This document shows, one piece after another, positions 7,073 to 13,244 of a stretch of 13,244 nucleotides of DNA. This DNA is from Victivallales bacterium Lenti_02 (GTDB taxonomy: Bacteria; Verrucomicrobiota; Lentisphaeria; Oligosphaerales; Lenti-02). The DNA lies in contig LVAZ01000242.1 in assembly GCA_001603055.1 (NCBI GenBank), positions 1-13,244 of the forward strand. The letters are read 5' to 3'. A model generated the notes under the pieces. It worked only from the letters and a program-made list of their open reading frames with translations. It did not search any database and was not told the DNA's origin. The position numbers and the translations under genes are program-made. Numbering within the stretch: the first letter of the stretch is position 1; each line of letters starts with the position of its first letter.

Positions 7073-8157
7073 AACGCATCCATCTGCTTATGGTCGGCGG
7101 TTTTCTCGGCGCGGGCAAGACTACCCTCCTCTGGGAGGCCGCCCGCCAGCTCACTGAACGCCGTCTGCGCGTGGGGCTCGTCACCAACGACCAGGCCCCC
7201 GACTTGGTGGACACCGCCTGGCTGGGACAGCGCGGTGTCGCGGTCCGGGAAGTGGCCGGCAGTTGCTTCTGCTGCAACTATCCCGCCCTGGTCGCCGCCA
7301 CCGAGAATCTGCGCCAGGCCGCCGAGGCCGACGTGCTTCTGGCCGAGCCGGTCGGCAGTTGCACCGATCTGTCCGCCACCCTCATGCAACCCCTCAAAAA
7401 CCAGTTCGCCGCCGAGCTGGCGCTCTCGCCGCTCTCCGTCGTCGCCGATCCGCTCCGCCTCCGCGAACTCCTCTCGGGAAACAGCACCCTCCATCCCGAT
7501 GCCGCCTACATCCTGCGCAAGCAGCTCGAAGAGGCCGACGTGATCCTGCTCAACAAGACCGACCTCCTCGAACCGCAGGCGCGGCGCGAGCTGGCCGACG
7601 ACCTCCGCAATTCGCTGCCCGGAACCGAAATCCGCGAAATCTCCGCACGTACCGGCACCGGCGTGGCCGAATGGCTCGACGACATGCTCGCCCGCGAGGA
7701 CGGCGGCACTCGCCTCGCGCAGGTGGACTACGACCGCTACGCCAACGGCGAAGCCGTCCTCGGCTGGCTCAACGCCTCCGTGCTCCTGCGCAGCGCCGAT
7801 CCCGACTGGACCGCCTACGCGCAGTCCCTGCTGCAAGGCCTGCGCGACGAACTCGCCAAGGCCGACGCCGCCATCGGCCATGTCAAGCTGCTCGTCTCCG
7901 CCGGCGAGGAGTTCTGCGTCGCCAACCTCACTCAGGCCGAAGGCCCCGTCGAGGTGCGGGGACAGGCTGGAACCGCGCCCGAAGCGTCCCTGACCCTCAA
8001 CGCCCGCGCCCAGATCGCCCCGGCAGAGCTTGAGGCCCTGGTCCGCGAGACCCTTGCCCGCTGCTCGGGCACGGCGGTCGTCTGGACGGTCGCCAATCTC
8101 CGCTGCTTCCGGCCGGGACGGCCCAATCCCACCCACCGCTACGACCACATCGTCTGA
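7069..8157 (+). CDS. CobW-type (G3E family) GTPase with CxCC motif
   Basis: A 362-residue cytosolic P-loop GTPase. Walker A is GFLGAGKTT (11-19). The metal-binding CxCC motif of COG0523 proteins is GSCFCC (Cys66, Cys68, Cys69). A Walker-B-like segment DVLLAEPVGS lies at 88-97, and the guanine-specificity motif is NKTD (162-165). The C-terminal half does not look like the standard CobW_C domain. It is a mixed segment (HVKLLVSAGEEFC near 271-283) ending in CFRPGRPNPTHRYD (346-359). COG0523 GTPases insert or deliver metals (Zn, Co, Ni, Fe), but this subfamily is not one I can name. The start at 7069 overlaps the channel stop (ATGA, 7069-7072), with GGAG at 7054-7057. Extra cysteines at 98, 283, 332 and 346 could contribute metal ligands. 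Metallochaperone or metalloenzyme-activation function is inferred from the family, not shown. Confidence 0.85.
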   Translation: MKRIHLLMVGGFLGAGKTTLLWEAARQLTERRLRVGLVTNDQAPDLVDTAWLGQRGVAVREVAGSCFCCNYPALVAATENLRQAAEADVLLAEPVGSCTDLSATLMQPLKNQFAAELALSPLSVVADPLRLRELLSGNSTLHPDAAYILRKQLEEADVILLNKTDLLEPQARRELADDLRNSLPGTEIREISARTGTGVAEWLDDMLAREDGGTRLAQVDYDRYANGEAVLGWLNASVLLRSADPDWTAYAQSLLQGLRDELAKADAAIGHVKLLVSAGEEFCVANLTQAEGPVEVRGQAGTAPEASLTLNARAQIAPAELEALVRETLARCSGTAVVWTVANLRCFRPGRPNPTHRYDHIV

Positions 8158-8162
8158 TCCAG

Positions 8163-8190
8163 TTGACTTGCGGCGGGTCTCGGATAGCTT
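8163..8190 (+). promoter_or_regulatory. Putative promoter of the kinase-phosphatase gene
   Basis: TTGACT (8163-8168, 5 of 6 to consensus), a 16-nt spacer, then TAGCTT (8185-8190, TAnnnT type). A better-looking GATAAT (8195-8200) lies just downstream but has no -35 partner at 16-18 nt. The site starts 5 nt after the GTPase stop and ends 37 nt before the ATG at 8228. Confidence 0.4.
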
Positions 8191-8227
8191 GGGGGATAAT
8201 CATCCTCCTGCCAAATGGGACCTGCCG

Positions 8228-10126
8228 ATGACCGAGGAACGCCTGCGCCACCTGCTCGCCGCCATGCCCGGAACGCGGATCGCCGTGCTCGGGGACTTCT
8301 GCCTGGACGCCTACTGGATGCTGGCCCCCGAAGCGGGCGAGGTCTCGGTCGAGACGGGCAAGACCACCCTCCCCGTCCGCGAACAGCGCTACTCCCCCGG
8401 CGGCGCGGGCAACGTCGTCGCCAACCTGCGCGCCATCGGCGTCGGTTCCGTGGCCTGTCTCGGCATCGTCGGCGACGATCCCTTCGGGGCCATGCTCCGC
8501 GCCCGCCTGGACGCCCTCGGGGCCGACACGGCGAACCTGCTCACCTGTCCCGATCCCCAGACATGGCAGACCCTGACCTACTGCAAGCCCTACATCGGCG
8601 AGGACGAACAGCCGCGCCTCGATGTGGGCAATTTCAACGCTCTCCCCGACCCCATCGCGGACGACCTTCTCGCCCGGCTGGAAGCCATTCTGCCCGGCGT
8701 GGACGCGGTGATCGTCAACGAACAGGTGCGGACGGGCATCCACACCCCCCATCTGCGCGACCGGCTCCGCGCCCTCATGCAGCGCCAGCCCCGGACCATC
8801 TTCGTCTTCGACGGCCGCCACCACGCCGACTGCTATCCCGAAGCCTGGCTGAAGGTGAACGCGAGCGAGGCCCGGCAGCTCTGCGGCCATGCCTGCGACC
8901 CCCAGGAACTGGTCCTGCGCGAAGACGCCATCGCGGCGGCGCAAACCCTGCACACCCGCACCCGGCGCCCCGTCTTCGTCACCCGTGGCAGCCGGGGCTG
9001 CGTGGTGGCCACCGCCGACGGCGTGGAAACCATCCCCGGCATCGAGACCATCGGCGCCACCGATCCGGTCGGGGCGGGCGACAGCTTCCTCTCCGCCCTC
9101 GCCGCCACGGTCGCGGCGGGCGGCACACCCCTGGAAGCCGCCTGTCTGGGCAATGTCGCCGCCCGGATCGTCGTCGCCAAAATCCGCTGCACCGGCACGG
9201 CCTCGCCCGAGGAAATTCTCGCCGTCGGTGCCGCCCCCTGCTACATCCACGAACCCGAACTGGCCGAAGACCCCCGCCGCGCCACCTATCTCCCCGGCAG
9301 CAATCTGGAAATCATCGTCCCCCGGCCGGCTGGCCCGCCCCCCCGTTTCGCCATCTTCGACCACGACGGCACCCTCTCCACCCTGCGCGAAGGCTGGGAG
9401 GAAGTCATGGAACCCATGATGGTCCGCGCCGTCCTCGGCCCCCTCTTCGACCATGCCGACGAGGCCCTCTACCACAAGGTCGTCCGCCGGGTGCGCAGCT
9501 TCATCGACCAGACCACCGGCGTCCAGACCCTCGTCCAGATGCAGGGCCTCATCCGCCTGATCCGCGAATTCGGCCTCGTCCCCGAGGACCAGATTCTCGA
9601 CCTCCACGGCTACAAACAGCTCTACAACGACCAACTTATGGAGCGGGTCCGCCACCGCGTGGCCCGTCTGCGCGCGGGCGAATTGTCCCCCGAGGACTTC
9701 CTCATCAAGAACGCCCGCGTCTTCCTCGAAACCCTCCACGCCGCCGGGGTCACCTGCTTCCTGGCCAGCGGCACTGACGAGGCCGACGTCCGCGCCGAAG
9801 CCGAGGCCATGGGCTATGCCCACCTCTTCACCGGCGGCATCTGCGGCGCCGTCGGCGATGTGACCAAAGAGGCCAAACGCCTCGTCCTCGACCGTATCCT
9901 CCGCGAGATTGCCGACGACCCCGCCACCGTCGTCACCTTCGGCGACGGCCCGGTCGAAATGCGCGAAACCCGCCAGCGCGGCGGCTACGCCGTCGGCATC
10001 GCCAGCGACGAAGTCCGCCGTTTCGACCTCAACCCCGCCAAACGCGCCCGTCTGATCCGCGCCGGCGCCATGGCCATCATTCCCGACTTCTCCCGCTACC
10101 AAGACCTCCTCCACCTGCTCTTTTGA
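8228..10126 (+). CDS. Fused HldE-like PfkB sugar kinase and HAD phosphatase
   Basis: One 632-residue chain with two catalytic domains. Residues 1 to about 340 form a ribokinase/PfkB kinase closest in style to the heptose-kinase half of HldE (RfaE): VLGDFCLDAYW at 20-30, the sugar-binding YSPGGAGNVVANL at 55-67, and the anion-hole/catalytic DPVGAGDSF at 279-287 with base Asp285. Residues about 372-632 form a HAD hydrolase: nucleophile block FDHDGTL (Asp378, Asp380), LASGTDEADV (Ser514), Lys547 (VTKEAKR) and FGDGPVEM (Asp573, with Glu577 where a second Asp is common). A helical insert at about 385-490 resembles a C1 cap. Normal HldE instead joins the kinase to a nucleotidyltransferase. The two activities could be consecutive, kinase making a sugar bisphosphate and HAD removing one phosphate, as HldE/GmhB do for heptose; this is inference. 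The Shine-Dalgarno is weak. Confidence 0.87.
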   Translation: MTEERLRHLLAAMPGTRIAVLGDFCLDAYWMLAPEAGEVSVETGKTTLPVREQRYSPGGAGNVVANLRAIGVGSVACLGIVGDDPFGAMLRARLDALGADTANLLTCPDPQTWQTLTYCKPYIGEDEQPRLDVGNFNALPDPIADDLLARLEAILPGVDAVIVNEQVRTGIHTPHLRDRLRALMQRQPRTIFVFDGRHHADCYPEAWLKVNASEARQLCGHACDPQELVLREDAIAAAQTLHTRTRRPVFVTRGSRGCVVATADGVETIPGIETIGATDPVGAGDSFLSALAATVAAGGTPLEAACLGNVAARIVVAKIRCTGTASPEEILAVGAAPCYIHEPELAEDPRRATYLPGSNLEIIVPRPAGPPPRFAIFDHDGTLSTLREGWEEVMEPMMVRAVLGPLFDHADEALYHKVVRRVRSFIDQTTGVQTLVQMQGLIRLIREFGLVPEDQILDLHGYKQLYNDQLMERVRHRVARLRAGELSPEDFLIKNARVFLETLHAAGVTCFLASGTDEADVRAEAEAMGYAHLFTGGICGAVGDVTKEAKRLVLDRILREIADDPATVVTFGDGPVEMRETRQRGGYAVGIASDEVRRFDLNPAKRARLIRAGAMAIIPDFSRYQDLLHLLF

Positions 10127-10133
10127 GCAATTT

Positions 10134-10161
10134 ATGATTTCAGATTGCAGATTGCAGATTG
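10134..10161 (+). repeat. Heptamer tandem repeat, CAGATTG family
   Basis: Three perfect copies of CAGATTG (10141-10161) preceded by a degenerate copy ATGATTT (10134-10140). The array begins 7 nt after the stop of the kinase-phosphatase gene. Its complement (CAATCTG) differs by one base from the CATTCTG unit of the third array at 10286-10355. Confidence 0.85.
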
Positions 10162-10168
10162 CAAGACC

Positions 10169-10248
10169 GTGACTTCGTGACCTCATGACTTCGTGACGCC
10201 GTGACTTCGTGACGCCGTGACTTCGTGACGCCGTGACTTCGTGACGCC
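10169..10248 (+). repeat. 16-bp tandem repeat built from 8-bp halves (GTGACTTC-GTGACGCC)
   Basis: Five 16-bp units: two slightly diverged (10169-10184, 10185-10200) and three identical (10201-10216, 10217-10232, 10233-10248). Each unit is two 8-mers sharing GTGAC. The array decays into GTGCCAGTGACC (10249-10260). There are no unique spacers, so it is not CRISPR. The 8-mer resembles the TTCGTGCC units at 11541-11564. Confidence 0.92.
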
Positions 10249-10285
10249 GTGCCAGTGACCCGTAGCCAGTGGCCCGTCAACCCGT

Positions 10286-10355
10286 CATTCTGCATTCTCA
10301 CTTCTTCATTCTGCATTCTTACTTCTGCGTTCTTACTTCTTCATTCTGCATTCCC
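10286..10355 (+). repeat. Heptamer tandem repeat, CATTCTG/ACTTCTT family
   Basis: Ten consecutive 7-mers: CATTCTG, CATTCTC, ACTTCTT, CATTCTG, CATTCTT, ACTTCTG, CGTTCTT, ACTTCTT, CATTCTG, CATTCCC. They form a higher-order 21-bp period (10285-10305 and 10306-10326 differ by one base). The array ends 15 nt before the next start codon, so it lies within the leader or promoter region of that gene. It is strongly pyrimidine-rich on the plus strand. Confidence 0.9.
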
Positions 10356-10370
10356 TTCCCCCGAGGCCCC

Positions 10371-11486
10371 ATGCCCCATCCTCAACTAGACCGCAGCCGA
10401 CTCGATGTCCGCTCCCTGACCGAGCGGGAGAACAAACTGCGCATCGAGCACGACCATGTCTCCCCCGACGCCCGGCCGCAGAACCTCTCCGCCAAGGTCC
10501 AGCGCATCGTGGCCGAGACCGCCGAGCGCATCCGCGCCGCCCGTGCCGCCCGGGCCCCCGTCATGCTCGCCTTCGGCGCGCACAGCATCAAGAACGGACT
10601 CGGCCCGGTCTTCATCCGCCTGCTCGAAAACGGCTGGGTCCAGCACCTCGCCACCAATGGCGCGGGCGTCATCCACGACTGGGAATTCTCCTATCAGGGA
10701 CAGACCAGCGAGGACGTGCGCAAATACACCGACCAGGGCCAGTTCGGCATCTGGAACGAAACCGGCCTGCATCTCAACCTCGCCATCCTCCTCGGCGCCG
10801 CCGAGGGCCTGGGCTATGGCGAGTCGGTTGGACGGCTCATCGAGCAAGGCGGCCACACCCTCCCCGCGCGGGAGGCCCTGCTCGCCACCATTGCCCGGGC
10901 GGGCGACGGTCCCGCCGCCGCCGAACGCGCCGCCGGCGCCGCCGATGTCCTGGCCGTGACCGAAACCCTTGGCCTCCCCCTCGGCACCTTCCTCCCCGTC
11001 GAGCATCCCTGGCGGCAGTACAGCGTGCAGGCCGCCGCCTACCGTCTCGGCCTGCCCTTCACCGCCCACCCCATGATCGGCCACGACATCATCTACACCC
11101 ATCCCGCCAACCACTGCGCCGCCATCGGCCGCGCCGCCCAGCGCGATTTCCTCGCCTACGCCCACAACGTCTCCCGACTCCAGGGCGGCGTCTACCTCTC
11201 CGTCGGCTCCGCCGTCATGTCCCCCATGATCTTCGAGAAATCCATGTCCATGAGCCAGAACCTAGCCCGCCAGGCAGGCCATCACCTCGACCGCCACTTC
11301 ATCGTCGTTGTCGATCTCGCCGAATCCCGCTGGGACTGGAGCCAGGGCGAACCGCCCCCCGACAACCCCGACTACTACCTCCGCTACTGCAAAACCTTCA
11401 GCCGCATGGGCGGCACCATGCACTACGCCACCGCCGACAACCGCGACTTCCTCCTCGCCCTCCTCCACCAGCTCGAAGAAAACTGA
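10371..11486 (+). CDS. Deoxyhypusine-synthase-like protein of unknown function
   Basis: A 371-residue cytosolic protein. Segments resemble the deoxyhypusine synthase fold: a Rossmann-like APVMLAFGAHSIKNGLGPVF (62-81), then QHLATNGAGVIHDWE (91-105) matching the TTAGGVEEDL region of that enzyme, and FLAYAHNVSRLQGGVYLSVGSAVMSP (260-285) matching its SNLEGGVFLNIGSAVILP region. I see no counterpart of the active-site lysine loop (SWGK) of true deoxyhypusine synthase. Bacteria generally lack its substrate eIF5A, so a different reaction, perhaps NAD-dependent, is likely. I recall similar proteins beside HldE-like kinases in other bacteria, but this is from memory and unverified. The start at 10371 has GAGG at 10363-10366, 4 nt away. 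An in-frame ATG at 10269 would translate the heptamer repeats and is rejected. Its relation to the upstream kinase-phosphatase is suggested only by adjacency. Confidence 0.75.
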   Translation: MPHPQLDRSRLDVRSLTERENKLRIEHDHVSPDARPQNLSAKVQRIVAETAERIRAARAARAPVMLAFGAHSIKNGLGPVFIRLLENGWVQHLATNGAGVIHDWEFSYQGQTSEDVRKYTDQGQFGIWNETGLHLNLAILLGAAEGLGYGESVGRLIEQGGHTLPAREALLATIARAGDGPAAAERAAGAADVLAVTETLGLPLGTFLPVEHPWRQYSVQAAAYRLGLPFTAHPMIGHDIIYTHPANHCAAIGRAAQRDFLAYAHNVSRLQGGVYLSVGSAVMSPMIFEKSMSMSQNLARQAGHHLDRHFIVVVDLAESRWDWSQGEPPPDNPDYYLRYCKTFSRMGGTMHYATADNRDFLLALLHQLEEN

Positions 11487-11497
11487 ACACACGCCTC

Positions 11498-11564
11498 TGT
11501 CCATCCCGTCCATCCCGTCCATTCTGTCCATCCCTCCCTCTTTGTGCCTTCGTGCCTTCGTGGT
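11498..11564 (+). repeat. 9-bp (TGTCCATCC) and 8-bp (TTCGTGCC) tandem repeats
   Basis: Four 9-mers: TGTCCATCC, CGTCCATCC, CGTCCATTC, TGTCCATCC (11498-11533). A short gap follows, then three 8-mers: TTTGTGCC, TTCGTGCC, TTCGTGGT (11541-11564). The 8-mer is a near match to the GTGAC-type 8-mers of the 10169-10248 array. The block starts 12 nt after the preceding stop codon and shows no terminator-like hairpin. Confidence 0.85.
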
Positions 11565-11590
11565 GAACATAGGATTCTTGCCTGCGGCGC

Positions 11591-11619
11591 TTGACGGGGG
11601 CGGGGGGAGCGGGTAGGGT
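11591..11619 (+). promoter_or_regulatory. Sigma70-like promoter of the LamG/beta-helix gene
   Basis: TTGACG (11591-11596, 5 of 6 to consensus), exactly 17 nt of G-rich spacer, then TAGGGT (11614-11619). This is the best-scoring promoter by eye in the window. Transcription would begin near 11626, giving a leader of about 50 nt. That leader contains AAGGA (11663-11667) 8 nt before the ATG at 11676. Confidence 0.6.
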
Positions 11620-11675
11620 CTCCGGGCGGTTTCCGCGAACGTCGTCGTCTCCCTTCCAACCGAAGGAACCCCGAT

Positions 11676-13244
11676 ATGCTCCGCCACCTCTCCGCCGCCG
11701 TCCCCGTCCTTCTCGCCGCCCTGCTCACCCATGCCGCCGATCCGGACCTGTTGTTCCACTGGCGCTTCGACGAGGGTAGCGGCGCCATCGCCGGCGACGC
11801 CTCCGGCAACGGGCTGGACGGTGCCGTCACCGCCAACTGGGTCGGCTCGCCCTCGGGCAGCGCCCTGTTCTTCGACGGCACCCCCGCGACCCAAGTTCAG
11901 ATCAACCTGCCGGAAGGGCAGCGCCTCGGCACCGGTTCCTGGACCTTCGCCGCTTGGGTGAAACCCGAGCATCTGGGCATGGAGGGCGGGGAGCAGAACG
12001 TGCGCCGCATCTTCTCCTATGGTCCCTGGCCCGGTGCCCACATCGTCATGGACATCGGGGCCAAGGGCACCTTCTCCTGCTTCATGTGCTACACCGGCGC
12101 GGACGGGAAACGGGTGGACTCGGGCGGGTCGTCGGCCCCCCTCCTGAAGGTCGGCGAATGGGCGCATGTGGTGATGGTCTGCGACCGCGAGAACGGGCAG
12201 GTCCGCCCCTATGTCAACGGCGTCGCCCAGGATGCCCGCAGCCTCCCCGCCGGTTTCGCGGGCGACTACAATCTCGGCGGCAATCTCTCCGTCGGCAGCG
12301 GCTGGCAGAATTACTGGGGGGCCATGGACGAGGTGAGCCTGCATCGCCGGGCACTGACCGGTGCCGAGGTGGCCAACGCCTTCCGCGCCATGCGCGGGGC
12401 CTTCGGCGTGGTCGAGAGTCCGGAACTGCGGGCCATGGAACGGCGCGGCGCGGCGGCCGCCGCCTTCGAGGCCGTGAACCAGGCCTGGGCCGCCGGCGAC
12501 CACCACGCCGTCCGCAGCCAACTGGCGACCATCATCGGCAACCCCGAGCAGCCGCCCCATTTCCGCAGCTACGCCCATCTGCGTCTGGCCCAGAGCCATC
12601 TGGCCACGGGCGACGCGGCCGGTGCCCGCCGCGAGTACCAGGCCATCGCCGACCAGACCGACTATCCCCAGGTTCACCGCTACGAGGCGGGCGAACTTCT
12701 CCGCGAACTCGACCGGACGGCCCAGGGTCTGCCGCCCCGCGACCCCGCCGCATCGCGCACCCAAATCCCCGCCATCGACCAGTTCGCCGCCGAAGTCTTC
12801 GTGGCCCCGGACGGCGACGACGCGGGCGACGGTTCCCGCGCGCGCCCCTTCCGCACCTTCAACCGCGCCCGCGACGCGGTCCGCGCCCTCAAGGCGGGCG
12901 GCACCCAGGGCCCCCTCGGCGTGCGCTTCCTTCCCGGCGAATACCCCGTCACCGAAAGTCTCAAGCTGACCGCCGAGGACTCCGGCAGCGAGGGCTCCCC
13001 GGTCGTCTACCGGGCCGAGGAAATGGGCCGGGCGGTGTTCTACGGCGGGCGGCGCATCGGCGGCTTTGTCCCGGTCACCGACCCAGCCGTGCTGGATCGT
13101 CTGCCCGAGGACGCTCGCGGCAAGGTCTGGCAGAGCGATCTGCGCGCCCAGGGCATCACCGACTTCGGTGCCCTGCGCGTGCGCGGCGGCATCGGCCAGC
13201 CCCCTCCCCCGCCCACCCTCGAACTCTACTACAACGCCCAGCCC
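11676..13244 (+). CDS. Exported LamG-domain and beta-helix protein, 3' end beyond window
   Basis: The 523 residues visible are open at the right edge. A Sec signal peptide spans 1 to about 21 (hydrophobic AAVPVLLAALL, cleavage near THAA/DP). A LamG/concanavalin-type domain follows at about 25-240: LLFHWRFDEGSG, DASGNGLDG, GSWTFAAWVKP, VGEWAHVVMVCD, VRPYVNGV and GAMDEVSLHRRALTGAEV. A helical region at about 250-348 contains one TPR-like stretch (YAHLRLAQSHLATGDAAGARREY). From about 373 begins a pectate-lyase-like/right-handed beta-helix module: VFVAPDGDDAGDGSRARPFRT, FLPGEYPVTESLKL, then GSPVVYRAEEMGRAVFYGG. Proteins starting this way are common in Planctomycetes and Lentisphaerae and include polysaccharide-active enzymes such as GH141, but the catalytic part is outside the window. 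A carbohydrate-binding or degrading role at the cell surface is inferred. AAGGA 8 nt upstream supports the start. Confidence 0.88.
   Translation, partial: MLRHLSAAVPVLLAALLTHAADPDLLFHWRFDEGSGAIAGDASGNGLDGAVTANWVGSPSGSALFFDGTPATQVQINLPEGQRLGTGSWTFAAWVKPEHLGMEGGEQNVRRIFSYGPWPGAHIVMDIGAKGTFSCFMCYTGADGKRVDSGGSSAPLLKVGEWAHVVMVCDRENGQVRPYVNGVAQDARSLPAGFAGDYNLGGNLSVGSGWQNYWGAMDEVSLHRRALTGAEVANAFRAMRGAFGVVESPELRAMERRGAAAAAFEAVNQAWAAGDHHAVRSQLATIIGNPEQPPHFRSYAHLRLAQSHLATGDAAGARREYQAIADQTDYPQVHRYEAGELLRELDRTAQGLPPRDPAASRTQIPAIDQFAAEVFVAPDGDDAGDGSRARPFRTFNRARDAVRALKAGGTQGPLGVRFLPGEYPVTESLKLTAEDSGSEGSPVVYRAEEMGRAVFYGGRRIGGFVPVTDPAVLDRLPEDARGKVWQSDLRAQGITDFGALRVRGGIGQPPPPPTLELYYNAQP

Noticed and set aside
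7997..10186. Long open frame on the minus strand (about 729 codons) opposite the kinase-phosphatase gene
   Set aside because: It is a GC-bias shadow with low-complexity Gly/Ala/Asp/Val-rich content and no recognisable domain. The plus-strand frame has intact kinase and HAD motifs. Similar shadows elsewhere, such as 995-2809 plus and 11262-12764 minus, were rejected for the same reason.
10169..10248. Repeat array considered as CRISPR
   Set aside because: Units are contiguous with no unique spacers, the unit is only 16 bp and no cas genes are nearby.
10269..10370. Upstream in-frame ATG extending the deoxyhypusine-synthase-like protein by 34 residues
   Set aside because: The extension translates the heptamer repeat array and lacks a ribosome site. 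The ATG at 10371 has GAGG upstream and gives a normal N-terminus.
11500..11616. Small open frame with SIPSIPSI-type peptide repeats
   Set aside because: It is simply the 9-bp DNA repeat read in frame (three codons per unit). It has no start with a ribosome site in the repeat and no conserved protein features.
1..13244. tRNA, rRNA, insertion sequence or integrase
   Set aside because: None was recognised on either strand: no transposase or recombinase motifs, no cloverleaf-like sequence and no terminal inverted repeats with target duplications.

Overview
The window is GC-rich (well over 60% by eye, C/G at most third positions) and gene-dense, from a Gram-negative-type bacterium. Several features point, with low to moderate confidence, to the PVC superphylum (Planctomycetes, Verrucomicrobia, Lentisphaerae/Kiritimatiellae) or a similar lineage. 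These are a secreted LamG plus beta-helix protein, a xylose-isomerase-like TIM barrel protein, a plant/cyanobacterial-type IspH, and intergenic spacers filled with 7-, 8- and 9-bp tandem repeats. No rRNA or tRNA is present to settle taxonomy.

Layout. (1) 1-2794, minus strand: an export pair made of a fused-domain ABC transporter and, overlapping it by ATGA, an HlyD-like membrane fusion protein that runs off the left edge. (2) 2795-2950: divergent promoter region. (3) 2951-5777, plus strand: a sugar-phosphate isomerase/epimerase-like protein, then Thi4 (sulfide-dependent thiazole synthase, His-type active site), then IspH (last step of the MEP isoprenoid pathway). Two GC hairpins lie between the first two, and thi4 and ispH are 17 nt apart. 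(4) 5868-8157, plus strand: a tight operon with ATGA overlaps encoding a PadR-like regulator with an N-terminal CxC, a GlpF-type MIP channel, and a CobW-type GTPase with a CxCC motif. (5) 8228-10126: a single 632-residue chain joining an HldE-like PfkB kinase to a HAD phosphatase. (6) 10127-10370: an intergenic region made almost wholly of three short tandem-repeat families. (7) 10371-11486: a deoxyhypusine-synthase-like protein of unknown function. (8) 11487-11675: more repeats, then a clear sigma70-like promoter. (9) 11676 to the right edge: an exported protein with a LamG domain, a helical TPR-like stretch and the start of a beta-helix domain.

How the genes may work together: Thi4 makes the thiazole half of thiamin. 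Thiamin diphosphate is the cofactor of DXS, which opens the MEP pathway that IspH closes, so the thi4-ispH pair has a metabolic rationale. The PadR/MIP/GTPase operon looks like a regulated small-solute and metal-handling unit whose substrate is not evident; it is the best candidate here for an undescribed system. The kinase-phosphatase fusion next to a deoxyhypusine-synthase-like protein is a second candidate. Putative promoters share a TAnnnT -10 element, and two of them share an identical CTGGCG-N17-TACACT layout.
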